Part shown: positions 37,101 through 51,800 of the stretch, in pieces
How the letters are laid out: the number at the start of each line of letters is the position of its first letter
Numbering within the stretch: position 1 is the stretch's first letter
From: Oasisia sp. SBJ-2009
Taxonomy: Eukaryota > Annelida > Polychaeta > Sabellida > Siboglinidae
Assembly: GCA_964017155.1 (NCBI GenBank)
Contig: OZ024858.1
Location: forward strand, 27,686,687-27,750,686
Reading direction: 5' to 3'
Length of the DNA: 64,000 nucleotides
The notes under the pieces: generated by a model
Database searches by the model: none
Seen by the model: only the letters and a program-made list of their open reading frames with translations
Told to the model about the DNA's origin: nothing
Made by a program: the position numbers and the translations under genes

Positions 37101-39388
37101 GTTACGACATGTAAAAGGCAAATGTTGCTGGTTTTATAGTAAAGCAAAGTTTGACAGGAGTCACATTATTTTGTTTGTAACTTAGATTCTGGATCTATCA
37201 TTTGTACAGCTTGCAATGGTTGATATTCTGTGCTTTACTGTAGTAATATTTATGCTCATCTGCAGCTACTATGCTGATTCAATGTTGCATTGTGTATGAT
37301 TATGTATGTGGTCCCAGAACATGTGCCTGGCAAATGGTTTGTTACGGCTTGCTACTGTTTGTACCACTGCTTTTGGCTTTTTAACTTTGTACATTTATCA
37401 TAACTTTATCTATGGTGTATTTGATGTAGACTATATCAGTGCTGTTAGCACACAAAGCACCCTGTCATACCCACCACCTGAAGCATAGCCTATAATGTGT
37501 TTGCACACACACGCACACGCACACGCACACGCACACGCACACGCACACGCACACGCCTAAAACATGAAGGCTGGTTACAAGAATGATTTGAACAAACAGT
37601 TGAAAATGATCACTGCACTGCGAGAGTAAGTTAATGCACCTTGGTGAATTTACTATACTGCTTTGAGGTGAACATTTGAGATGTTTTGTGACTTCTGGTT
37701 CCAATAAACCTCTATCATCTCTCACATTCTGTCTCTCTCCCTGCAGTTGAGGATGAGACCATGTTGAGGTACATCCGGGACAAGACCGCCGTGCCGTACT
37801 TCTCCAACCTGGTGTGGTTCATTGGCAACCACGTCCTTCTGTTGGACACCTGCGTGCGCCACGACACCGAGTACGTGCAACCTACTAGTGCTGGCAATCG
37901 ATTCGATTTTCATTGTCAATGTCCGAGAAAAGTGTCGGAAAAAATTAACTAGCACAGATTTTCTTGAACTGGCCCTGCCCAGTTTGAAGTGACCCAAATT
38001 TGTCCACACTGTTCATACTATTCATTTTTCTAATTGTCTTGCCGATACAGTACAAAGGCGTTAATTATGAACACTGAAAGCTGGTGAATTTAGCCAAACT
38101 TTGTGGGTAGACATTCCCAAATCTGTTGGTAGACACGTCTGTGTTACACGTGTGACACTCATTTTTGATCCTTATTCTTTTTCCCATCTACTGATATGTC
38201 TAGTTGTCTACCCAGCTACAATGGGTTCTCCCCAACCAGGTGATGAGTGGATGGGTCTCTGCTCTCTACATAAAACTATGATTTTAAGAAATGTTTAATA
38301 ATAATAATAATAATAAACTTTATTTATACACTGGTTTCCAGAGTATGACTCTGTTTAATAGTGTGTACATACTACATAGTCATCTATAAAAATATAAGTT
38401 ATGTATGCACAAATAAAACAAAAAATAGTGATATAATTTCAACTATGAATTTGTCATAAAACATAAATAAATTATGTGAGACTAAGATAGCACAAATTTT
38501 AAGCCAAATAGCTTAAATAAATGTAACAATTAAATAAATGACTACCTATAATAACATGTTATTAAATAAATAACTATTAAGTGATATAGTAGTGTAATAG
38601 TAAACACCCAAATAAATAACTAGACATGTTGGTCGCTGTGTGTCAGTGCTGACTGTGTGTCGGCGCTGACCGTGTGTCGGTGCTGACTGTGTGTCGGTGC
38701 TGACCGTGTGTCGGTGCTGACCGTGTGTCGGTGCTGACCGTGTGTCGGTGCTGACCGTGTGTCGGTGCTGACCGTGTGTCTGTGCTGACCGTGTGTCGGT
38801 GCTGACCGTGTGTCGGTGCTGACCGTGTGTCGGTGCTGACTGTGTCGGTGCTGACTGTGTGTCGGTGCTGACCGTGTGTCGGTGCTGACTGTGTGTCGGT
38901 GCTGACTGTGAGACATGTGCCTCACTGACTGCTCTCCTTCCAGTCACAACAGTCGTGATCGCCTGTCAGACCTCGTGGCCGAGCACCTCAACCACCTGCA
39001 CTACCTCAATGACATCCTCAGTCTGAACATCACGGCCCTCAACGAGGTCCTCACGGACCACCTCCTCAACAACCTCTTCCTGCCCCTCTACGTGTACTCA
39101 CTCACCAAACGCAACAAGTACATGCCCAGTCGGGTACGTCACTGGTCACATGTGTGGGGGTTGTTACATGGTTTCTGGCCCTCACATTTATTTTGCTTAG
39201 ATAGCTAGTTGCTTAGATAATTTCTCGTGCAATCCCCATTGACAAACATGACATTATATGGTTTTAAAGGGATTTGCTTTATTTATCTAGGCCAACGGCA
39301 ATGCTCATAGTCTTGTATATTATAGTACAGTCTCAGGTTATAGCATTACAGTGATGTTCTGTACGTATGTATGTATGTATGTATGTAC

Positions 39389-39419
<31 letters not shown>

Positions 39420-39436
39420 TGTATATATATTTTTTT

Positions 39437-39525
<89 letters not shown>

Positions 39526-39791
39526 TATATAATTATATATACCTTGTCAACAAGTGATCAATTTATCTAGACACTTTTCGTCACAATACATGTTGACTGT
39601 AGGTATCAGAGCCATCTGTTTTCGGAAAAGAAATTCTTTATGCATTGTATGTTTGCAGACACATATTAATTTTATGTGTCCAAATACAGTCAGGCTTTGT
39701 GTTTGGAAGGCAGCAATTCGTATTTTTGTGCAATGTGTGTTTTCATACAGCTTTAAGTGTCTGAATTAATTCATTACAGTAGGTCGGTGTG

Positions 39792-39827
<36 letters not shown>

Positions 39828-42800
39828 TGTGTGCATGCATGTGTGTGTAAGAAAAAACTGTATGTGTGTGTTTCGTGGGTGTGTGAGTGTGGTGTTACGT
39901 GTGTGGTGTTGCGTGTGTGGTGTCGTGTGTGTGGTGTCACGGGTGTCATGCCGTGTGTGGTGTCACGTATGTGGTGTGATGTGTGTGGTGTCACGAGGGT
40001 GGCGTCACGTGTGTGGTGTCATGTGTGTGGTGTCGTGTGTGTGGTGTCATGTGTGTGGTGTCGTGTGTGTGGTGTCATGTGTGTGGTGTCGTGTGTGTGG
40101 TGTCCTGTGTGTGGTGTCGTGTGTGTGGTGTCGTGTGTGTGGTGTCGTGTGTGTGGTGTCGTGTGTGTGGTGTCGTGTGTGTGGTGTCGTGTGTGTGGTG
40201 TCATGTGTGTGGTGTGGTGTCATGTGTGTGGTGTGGTGTCATGTGTGTGGTGTGGTGTCGTGTGTGTGGTGTCACGGGTGTGGTGTCGTGTGTGTGGTGT
40301 CACGGATGTGGTGTCACGGGTGTGGTGTCATGTGTGTGGTGTGGTGTCATGTGTGTGGTGTGGTGTCGTGTGTGTGGTGTCATGTGTGTGGTGTCGTGTC
40401 GTGTGGTGTGGTGTCGTGTGTGTGGTGTCGTGTGTGTGGTGTCGTGTGTGTGGTGTCGTGTGTGTGGTGTCGTGTGTGTGGTGTCACGGGTGTGGTGTCG
40501 TGTGTGTGGTGTCACGTGTGTGGTGTCGTGTGTGTGGTGTCGTGTGTGTGGTGTCGTGTGTGTGGTGTCGTGTGTGTGGTGTCGTGTGTGTTGGGAGGTG
40601 TGTCACACTGCTGTGTCTGCCTCACAGGGGGAGAAGCCACATCTCAGTTCTGTTGTCTCCTTGTTCCTGCTCTCACAGGTAAGTCACATTTTACAAAACA
40701 TTATCTTGTATTTAACTTAAAATCTTATAATTACTACCTGTTTACTCAGTTGTCTGTTAATTGAATTCAGATAGGGGCATATCTAAAAAAAAAAAATAAT
40801 GACCTAGATCTTGACTCACCAATTTCACGTTGAGGTTTATTTAAATGTCTCACTAGGTAATACAGTCAGTTTGCTGATTGGCCACAGTCATATAATTTTA
40901 GTAGACTATTTCGATCTACCCCATGTAGTCACAATTCTCCCAACACTAGCATATAGCAAATCTAGCTGGCTCAGTATTGTGTGGGTTTGTAAACAATTTC
41001 TTCGTAACATTTTGTTGAACAAAATTGACTTTGAACTGCCTTGATTAATATACCCACTTGACTTGCAAGAATGTTGTAATAATAATTGCAAGATTGGTGC
41101 TGATTTTGTTTCGTAAATGAAGTAGAAATGTATTGGTAATTTTATTTGTATAATAATGATAAAGGTGTATTACCATTTTCAACATGCATTACATTGGAAT
41201 TGGAATGTAGTCTGGTGTTGACTCACATAGTGCCTATACATACAATCAAATTAAATATGGCAAAAGAAATATAATATACAGTGTACATAATATGTTCTTT
41301 AAAATGATAAAACGATATTATTTTGATCTAATAAATAAATAACATATCTCAGATATATTTAAAAATAATAGATTATCCATTTAAAAATAATAATTGTGTT
41401 ACGCTAGTTAACAAATAAATAAATATATATAAAATGTCCTTTATGATTCTAAATTATCTTCTAAGAATATTATTTTAAGTTAATAAACAAATAAATAAAT
41501 AAATATTATAAGAGGTCTAAGTCATTTAAAATATATTTACAATTGAATTATATGTAAAATTGAATTATATTGAATGCGTCCAAATAAAAAATATATTAAC
41601 AATTATATTAAAATACCATACCATGGTGTAGGGCTACACAATTGCTCACAGTGAATGCGTGGCGATGAGAGTAATGTTGATTCTAGGTGTTCCTGATCAT
41701 CCAACATGCACCAGTGGTCAGACCTCTCGCAGACATCATCTTCAACTGTGATCTCAACATGTGTGCGGCCGACGAACTTGAAACCTCTCCAGTAAGTAGG
41801 TTAAATGGTATCTCCTAGGGGTGGATGTTAAACATACTAAATAAAAACATATCATTGGGGATGATCAGTCATCCTAAAGATATTTAATAAGGAGGCTATT
41901 TACCTAAATAAAGATTAGCAATAGCATACTGCCAATAACATATATTTAAATACAGTATATGTAAAACCTATATCAAAAATTAAAATACATGGTAACATCA
42001 AGCATTTATGTATTTATAAAGTATTATTCAGTCAAATTACTTCACTGTGTAACATTGTATTTTATTAGAATACATAATCAACATTGAAATATGTAAATCC
42101 AGTTTTCCGTGGAATGTTGCAAGAAACCATCTCTGTCACCAGCATTTCTAGGATAATTCATGTGTGACCTTTTTATAAGTAAAACTCTAATTAATTAAAC
42201 ACACGTTAATTTCCAGATACATAGATGAATAGTGTTTAAAATATGACAGTTATTGAAACTAGTAGCAAAAAGTCCATACTCCAGAAGATGTCTCATACAC
42301 ACAGATGCAGAAGATGGTTTTGGGGGATTTATATGTGATTTGTGTTAGAACAAATTTGACTAGTTTTTCATATTAACTCAAGTAACACAAAACAGTTGAT
42401 CTGTGGTCCTCAGATCACTTGCAAAAATTACATATAATGTATGAACAATAAATTTTTATCCATCTAGCATAGTAATAATTATAAAAATGGTAACCATTAA
42501 CCAGTAGCATACCAGTATGTAACAAATATTTCTTTTCTTCTAAACTGTCAAAGATTAATCCCTGATATTTTTTCGATCAAGATGCTAGCTTGACATTTCA
42601 CAAAGAGCTCACGTGATAATCTTAATAATAATAACTTATTTTATAAAGCGCAGGTTCCAATATAATGCCCAAAGCACTGTACAAGACTAATAACCTAAAC
42701 GTTCAACATAGCACATTATAAGCACAGTGATATAAAACAAAAATCTGATATAATAGTTATGAAAACAGTCAAATAATTTAAATCACTTCATTAAAATAAA

Positions 42801-45800
42801 TGAAAAAAAAACGATATTTAAACAATATAATGTATGAGGTGAGCAGTAGGGATGGGACGATTAATCGCAGTTCACGGTATTCGCGTTTTTAAGGCTCACG
42901 GTTCGGTGCACCGTCGTCAGTTTGCGTACCGCGGTTTTTTTTTATCATCGTCATCGCCTAATCGGTTTTTCCGTACATGTGAATGACGTGACGTATATTA
43001 ACAGCCGCTAGAATTTCCTCACATATCTTATATATTTATAAACATACACTATGTTATAAAATTAAATAACTTACATTATTGAAACAAATAAAATTCACGA
43101 AACAAACTCGCGCAAGAACTCGCCGGCAAGACACCATGGCGAACATGGCCACCGTCGATGGTTACGCGTAACTCTGTGATTACTGTAATATCCATATTGT
43201 GTATGATTAAAGTTCAGAACCTTGTGTATGATTAAAGTTTAGAAACTTAGGCTAAGTTTTAGGTTAGTTTAGGATCAACTGGAATCCATATTTAGCGACA
43301 CCACGATCAAATATCGACGTAACGCCACGGTAATCGACTACGGCCTTCGCTTAACAGTCGCCGGCGATGCCGATGTCGACTTTAGTTTAGCAACATTTTG
43401 ATTTGTGAATTTTATTCATCACAGCAATTTAAATGATTTAATGTTATGACCTAGCGTATGTATATGCAGGGGTAGAACTACCCACTAGTCCGCTAGTCCG
43501 TACACTAGTAAAGATAAAGGCGGACTAGTAAACCTGCCTAATAACTAGTCCGGTTGTCTTGTAAAGATCAGTATGTCATCCACCCCACCCTACAGCAGTC
43601 AATCAAGTGTTTGTAGTCACAGTGACCCTAACCCTAACCTATCCATCTACAGGCTAGGGGAATGTAACTGAATCCAGTGCCAGTGAGCAACTGGCTACAG
43701 CAGATTCATTTACTGATAAATGACATTTTCTTAGGCATGGCCGTGGACACCAGCTATGAACTTGTGTGGGCATTATTTGTATGATTAATGGTTCTTTGCT
43801 GTCTACAATTTTCTAGTGTGATATTTTTATTTCCATTAATACAGTCCAGTAGAGCAGTTTTCATACCACTGTAATGTGAGGTAAATTTCCAGAATGATTA
43901 TCGAAAATTCATAATGGTAGGGTGGTACTACACAGTTGACGTTCTTTTTCAATCGCATAGTTTTTTAATACATATCATATCTTTACCTTTTCATTAACTA
44001 CTTTTGATATTTCTGTATTATTTATTTGTTACCTTTAAGAAAAGTGCAATGTTAGTTTACCGGGGTTGCAACATATACTGTTTTTTAGTCTTAAATCAAA
44101 TTGTAATGACTTAAATTTGGGTTGTTTTTATATTTTGACGGACTAGTAAACCTCTTGGCGGACTAGTAAACTTTTGACTTTACTAGTCCCGCTGTCTAGT
44201 AAAATAAATGCCGAAGTTCTACCCCTGTATATGTAATATGAGTTATTAGAGAGGAAGTTTTGCGGCTGTAGGAGGTCGTTTTCATGATTAGATCAGAAAG
44301 TAAAAGATCGTTTTGCGGCTCTGGAAAGAAGAACAAAATGGCGACCGCGGTGCGATTACCCAGACGCCGTGAGGTGGCAGCACTTTTTAGCCCCTCAGAC
44401 CGAATTTGAAATAAATTAACTGATAATAGTATTTATATAAAATATTATTAAAAAAATTATTCAAAATGAGGATACTCTTTATCAGATATTATTTATTAAA
44501 CAAAACTATTCAAAAGTAAACTTATACTGAAACGTGTCACACATAAAATAAACAGAATAAATAATTTTGTTGTTGTTAATATGTTGTCTCATTTATTATT
44601 TTCTACTTTTTAGTTTGTGTATTTCACTACTTAGTGGTTGTAAGCGCCCCTTAGTGTTGATGTTAGTCGTTGTAAGTGCCCCCCTAATGTTGAATGTTGC
44701 AAACCCCTCACGAGAGACCACCCCTCTTAAGACCACCCCAGTCTGATTTGGAGGGCGGTCTTAAATGAGGGGTTCTACTGTAGTGCACTTAAAAATTTTC
44801 ATTACAAATTTTGTGTGATAGGTGGCGTGGTTGTGGAAAGTATCGTGAATATATCGAACCGTGGGTCAAATATCGAAAATCGAACCGAAAATTTAAAATA
44901 TGTATCGTCCTATCCCTAGTGAGCAGTAATGGGTCAAAGAAAGTAAAATGTCAGCAGTATTCTGCTTTAAACCTATGGGACTAACAAAGTGTGACGAGGT
45001 GATGTTGTCTCTCAGAGTCGCCACAAAGTGTGTGAGTTCCTCCGACCAGCCAAGCTCCTCTCAGAGTCGCTCCAGACCACCAGGCTGGCCGACAGGCGGA
45101 GCACTCGCAAGTCACGCCGGGAGCGACCTTCTGCGTCGGAGAAAACAGACCCCTCCCTGTCAACGTTCTACTACGAGACGCAATTGCCAACCGTGACAGG
45201 TGGGTGAATGTTAGGGCGGATGGAGGGCGGATGGGTGGGTGAATGTTAGGTCTGATGGAGAGCGGATGGGTGGGTGAATGTTAGGTCTGATGGAGGGCGG
45301 ATGGGTGGGTGAATGTTAGGTCTGATGGAGAGCGGATGGGTGGGTAAATGTTAGGTCTGATGGAGGGCGGATGGGTGGGTAAATGTTAGGTCTGATGGAG
45401 AGCGGATGGGTGGGTAAATGTTAGGTCTGATGGAGGGCGGATGGGTGGGTAAATGTTAGGTCTGATGGAGGGCGGATGGGTGGGTGAATGTTAGGTCTGA
45501 TGGAGAGCGGATGGGTGGGTAAATGTTAGGTCTGATGGAGGGCGGATGGGTGGGTAAATGTTAGGTCTGATGGAGAGCGGATGGGTGGGTAAATGTTAGG
45601 TCTGATGGAGGGCGGATGGGTGGGTAAATGTTAGGTCTGATGGAGAGCGGATGGGTGGGTAAATGTTAGGTCTGATGGAGGGCGGATGGGTGGGTAAATG
45701 TTAGGTCTGATGGAGAGCGGATGGGTGGGTAAATGTTAGGTCTGATGGAGGGCGGATGGGTGGGTAAATGTTAGGTCTGATGGAGGGCGGATGGGTGGGT

Positions 45801-48800
45801 AAATGTTAGGTCTGATGGAGGGCGGATGGGTGGGTAAATGTTAGGTCTGATGGAGGGCGGATGGGTGGGTAAATGTTAGGTCTGATGGAAGGCGGATGGG
45901 TGGGTAAATGTTAGGTCTGATGGAAGGCGGATGGGTGGGTAAATGTTAGGTCTGATGGAGGGCGGATGGGTGGGTGAATGTTAGGGCGGATGGAGAGTGG
46001 ATGGGTGGGTAAATGTTAGGTCTGATGGAGGGCGGATGGGTGGGTAAATGTTAGGTCTGATGGAGAGCGGATGGGTGGGTAAATGTTAGGTCTGATGGAG
46101 GGCGGATGGGTGGGTAAATGTTAGGTCTGATGGAGAGCGGATGGGTGGGTAAATGTTAGGTCTGATGGAGGGCGGATGGGTGGGTAAATGTTAGGTCTGA
46201 TGGAGGGCGGATGGGTGGGTAAATGTTAGGTCTGATGGAGGGCGGATGGGTGGGTAAATGTTAGGTCTGATGGAGGGCGGATGGGTGGGTAAATGTTAGG
46301 TCTGATGGAAGGCGGATGGGTGGGTAAATGTTAGGTCTGATGGAAGGCGGATGGGTGGGTAAATGTTAGGTCTGATGGAGGGCGGATGGGTGGGTGAATG
46401 TTAGGGCGGATGGAGAGTGGATGGGTGGGTAAATGTTAGGTCTGATGGAGGGCGGATGGGTGGGTGAATGTTAGGGCGGATGGAGAGTGGATGGGTGGGT
46501 AAATGTTAGGTCTGATGGAGGGCGGATGGGTGGGTGAATGTTAGGGCGGATGGAGAGTGGATGGGTGGGTAAATGTTAGGTCTGATGGAGGGCGGATGTT
46601 AGGGCGGATGGAGAGTGGATGGGTGGGTAAATGTTAGGTCTGATGGAGGGCGGATGGGTGGGTGAATGTTAGGGCGGATGGAGAGTGGATGGGTGGGTAA
46701 ATGTTAGGTCTGATGGAGGGCGGATGGGTGGGTGAATGTTAGGGCGGATGGAGAGTGGATGGGTGGGTAAATGTTAGGTCTGATGGAGGGCGGACGGGTG
46801 GGTAAATGTTAGGTCTGATGGAAGGCGGATGGGTGGGTAAATGTTAGGTCTGATGTAAGGTGGATGGGTGGGTAAATGTTAGGTCTGATGGAGGGCGGAT
46901 GGGTGGGTAAATATTAGGTCTGATGGAGGGCAGATGGGTGGTTAAATGCTAGGTCTGATGGGGGCGTACGGGTGGGTAAATGTTAGGTCTGATGGAGGGC
47001 GGATGGGTGGGTAAATGTTAGGTCTGATGGAGGGCGGATGGGTGGGTAAATGTTAGGTCTTATGGAGAGCGGATGGGTGGGTAAATGTTAGGACTCCTTA
47101 AACAAAATTGAGGTTTTACAGAATGTGTGTACTAAATAAACACATTTTTAGGCATTCATTTTCTTATGAGTGTTCCAGGTTAACCCCAGAAAAGTGTGTG
47201 TATACTGTACTGTATACGGTAGAGTTCTCAATTTATTTATATACGTCAGATAAAATAATTGAATTGAGAATGTGCCATAATGATCTGTTAGTGCATATAC
47301 TTTTATATTTACTTTGCAAATTGCAGATGTTACGGACTCACTGTTACCATTTTGTTTTGTGTGGTGTCACTGGTGTGGTGGTGTAGCATTATAGGTTGAG
47401 ATTCTTAATTGAGAGATGCTAGGATCGAATCCTCATTAACATTTAAAACCTTTTGTATGTTTGTTCATTCTACATTGCTCCAGTTCATTCAGCTGTTTGA
47501 ATGAATCCCTGGTTTTGTGTATGAATAATTTTCATGCAAAAAATGCAACTTGCCTGAATGGTCACCAGAGAGGTTGATGACGTCGTCAAATACAAGACAC
47601 AAGATAGTTTATTAAATTTCTCAAAGGAGAAAACATTGTCTTGGGGTCAGTACAAAATAAAAAAAAGTAATTATATTGACAGAAGCAGACTAATATTCCA
47701 TACATTCACCCTGGATATGGCAGTGGTGACAAGGTGGCACAATTTACTCAGTCATAAAGTAAATACATAAATAAATAACTATTGATGTAAAATAAAACAA
47801 TTAATATATTAAAATAAATAAAAATTGATTTAAAATAAATTATTGTTTAGTTAAAATTTATTTTAAATGTTCTAAAATCATGAAATGATTATAAACAATA
47901 AAATGTAACTAGGACTTATTGATAACGTGAGAGGTATTGATAATTTAATTTAGGTTTTATAATGTAATGACCAGGTCTAAGAGCTGGATACTGCACTGTA
48001 TAAAAATTGACATTTCCTGTTTACGTCTTTCTCGAGTTCAGATGTGCCTCGTATTTCGCAAGGTGAAGTGTCATCGAGTGTAGCGGAAGGGGAGACAGAC
48101 ACAGCCGTGACAGCCAGTGAGAACTCAACAGACGAACAGAAACTACTCAGTGCAGCCTTTGCCCAGTCAAAGCAAGTCCAAGCCGACTTCTCATTGGTGG
48201 ACAGGTGAACAAACACATTTAGATCACACATCGCGGTTGTGCTGGTGATTGTATTGGGTGGTTTTGTAGATTTCCAAAAAGGAAGTAATGGGAAAAGTAA
48301 AAGACAAACGCGTTTGTTAGGAAGAAAGTGACAGGAAGGAATGGGACAAATACATTTTGTTACAAAGTAGCGAAACAGAAATAAAATCTCAATTGTCTGT
48401 CTGTTTTTGTGGGCGTCACTTCTTTGAAACATTTCCATCTTTTTCTAAGCAGTTTTGTGTTTTGCATTCAGGGTTTACGATCATAACGCGGTTCAGTTTA
48501 GATTTCTGATTGTTGGTATCACCACCCAAATGATCTAAGATTTTTTCAAAACGATTTGTGTTTGAAGTACCACTGTGCCACAACAAACATCTCGCCACAT
48601 TCAAGTTACTCCGTCTGACAGAGTGACTGAAGTGTGTTGTTGTTTCAGACCGTATTTGCGGGCGATCTTCAACACCCTAGACTGCAGCGAGACGGACTAC
48701 GAAACCCTGTTTTCCCTCAGCCTGCTGTATGCACTCGGGAACAACCCAGGTGGGGAGACAGTCTGATACAAACTTACAAAGTGTTGATCATGTGTGGTCT

Positions 48801-51800
48801 TAAGATGGCAGTATGTTAAGCAACAGGTGGAGTGAGTTTATTATCACGATATATTGTGAGAAAATTAATTAAAACAGTGGCTCCACCAAGTGAGCAAAAC
48901 ATATGTTAATGCATATTGGTGCTAACATCTACCATTTTAAGACTAGTATTTATTTGTTTCTGTGTAAATACGCGCAAATTCTTGGAAAAGTGATAGGATA
49001 CTTCTAATGTAACAGTCGCATGCTCCAGGCCCACCGTTCTGTCTTGTACATTCATTCATCATTAAGGCAGAACGTATCGTCTAATTATTTGTTAACGTCA
49101 GTGTAAAATCAGAAGAAGTAAAGTCGGAATAAAGTCGTAACATTATTTAGTTTGTGTTAAACCTTTTACTGAAACCACTATACTGAACAAGACCATAGAA
49201 TAGCCTTGCCACATTAATGTTGACATATCTTTATGTGTTGTATGTATTAACATATATTTATGTTGATATATATGTTTATGTGTTGTATATATTTCTGTAC
49301 CAAGGTATCAATCAGGACCTGCTGGACACTATCTTCATGCCGACGGACAAGTCAGAGGTCAGTGAGTGGTCAACGGTTCTCACTAACTGGCCAGTTACCT
49401 TTTACTGATACACGAAAACATTAACCTCCTGCAATGCATTTACCCTGTCATAGTTGTCATGGCAACAATTATGCAAATTAACCCATTTTTCACAAGTCAA
49501 ACAAATTTCACCCATGGAATGTGACCCTCAAATGTTATGAAGATGTGTTGAGTTTTCTCCAAGATATAGCCTTTTTAGCTATCGTTTGAATTCTATGCAA
49601 GCCTAGTATTGTTTTGTTAAAATCATAGACCAGATTTACTTTGAGGTTAGTTTGGTTTACTTGTGAAAATGTAAATGCTATGATATTGTTGTATGCAAAG
49701 GGTATGCAAAAGTCAGACAGTTTTGCCCCTTGCTGGATTGTATCACCAATCAACGATAGAAAACAATCTGTTTTTAATGTGTTCTGTAAAACAGAACACA
49801 GTGGTTAAGAATAAATGATTATACATTGTAATCTGCATTACGTAATGGTTTTTATAATAAAAAGGAATTTGATTGTGTAAATTTAATTCTCACTGAGGTG
49901 TGGATTTGTAGAGGAAAGATTACTACAACGTCGTCCTGGTGGAAAAGCTCATAGGAATCATCACACAAGCCTGTCAACATGGTAAGGGCCTGTATTCATG
50001 GCCAGGCACCATTATATGCTCCCCCAGGCAGTGGCCTCAGACTAATTTTGCACAATGGCCCAGTGGGTGCATTGAGATGTTTTAAACGTTGGATTTCTAA
50101 TTTCTCACATCCTTGTACACCAGGGTGCGCTGCTGGTTGCTCCAGTTTGCCTTGCGAAACTTTGATGACCAGGTCAGCCAATGATACTGCTTGCTGGCAA
50201 GTCCAAGGGGACCGTTTCACTAAGATGAAGAGCTCTTAAAGAAAATTCAGCATTAAACAAAACATGTTGTTAATTTAAATAATTTTTTAAACATCAAAAT
50301 GTATTGTCGTAGTACTGAGGACATTATTTCCGTGACACACCAGTGACAATGTCCTCTTGGCATGCTGTGGTGTTGATAGTCTTCAGGTACTAGTTTGATT
50401 CAGCTAACTTGCATACAAAAAACAGCACTAAATGTATATTTACTGTATGTGGCTTGCAAGGTTGATATCTTACGATAAGGATAGTTCTCAACGATAAGCA
50501 CCTGTGACATTATGTGTGTATGTTGTATTTTGTTTCTTTTATTTTTTATTTGTGAAAGGACGACCATAATTATAATTATAACTAATTTTAAATTATAGAT
50601 TAGTCTTGTATTTTATTATGATTAAAGTTTACATACTTTTTAATAATGAATTTATCTGTATTTTTATTTCTCTACTCCTGTATTTTATCTTTTTATGACG
50701 AACGCTGCAAAATGAATTTCCCAGTCCGGGACCATAAAGTTTTTATTGTATTACACATTACCGAATCAATACGTGACATGGTGCGGGATGATTAAAACAA
50801 TGTTCGCCTAAAGATAACTACAAAAATTCACCAGTAATTTCAGTTAACCACAGTCATTGACCCGAAGTGAACTTAAAAAAGAAATGCTCAACTATAGTTG
50901 CATTGTTCACACATCAGAATCTTATGCCTGTGGCTCGCATATAACTTTATTATTATTTATTTATTATTATATATATTTTTAAAAGTCAGTAAGTTGTTTA
51001 TATAACTTACTTTTCAAACAGTGTTTATTTACATGAATTAATTGCATATTTATTATACAATCACATCCTGTATATTGCTCATTATTTATCTGTTTTTCTA
51101 CAATTTTACATTTATCTAACTTATTTATTTTTTATCTATTCATTTGTTAACACATTTGATCTTTTATAGGCCACTTAGATGTGCTAATGTATGTACCAAT
51201 TGTATATGGGTTTTGACCTGAAATAAATTTATTTGTATTCGTCGATAAATTGCTGATTCACTTTGCCAGTATCTTCACCTGGTCGGTGCACCTTTACACC
51301 TCTTCCTGTTTGTCTCTCAGGTAGTCGAGTGCGCCTGGCGACCCTAGAAATGAGCATCCTACTACTGAAGACCCTGGTCTACAGAGAGGACCAGTGCTAC
51401 CTGCAGGACTGCCACCTGGCGGCACTCGAGGGAGCCAAGGAGGAAGCGACATTACTGTTGCGGAACTTCTACAAGGTATGGGAAAAGGTATAGTGATTAG
51501 TGCTGTTTCGTCGCACACATTTCTTTCTTTGCGTTCGTTTTGTTTGCTTTTATTTTGCTCCTGAAAGATTATCTGTTGCATCGTCATCCGTATTTTATTC
51601 GCTGTTGCTTTGCATTGGAAATCTATTTTGTTTTATCTAAGAGTAGAAATTCTTCTCAGTTATATATTTTTATTAAATTGCTTCGGCTTGATTTCACATG
51701 GTTTATCTCAATGACATATACAATTTAGTGCACAGAATATATGTAGGCGTAAAATATTGACTGTTTTTGTAGCATTTGGCCAGACATGTTCACCAATCGT

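Noticed and set aside
39757..40764. 335-codon Cys/Val-rich frame and its overlapping frames
   Set aside because: A GT-rich 14-bp repeat in CLEC16A intron 8; three overlapping frames are open because of low complexity. The end of it overlaps real exon 9.
40811..41044. 77-codon plus-strand frame in intron 9
   Set aside because: Looks like chance in AT-rich sequence; no family recognised.
43627..43645. Telomere-like CCCTAA words
   Set aside because: Only about two and a half copies, inside a transposon; not a telomere or interstitial telomeric array.
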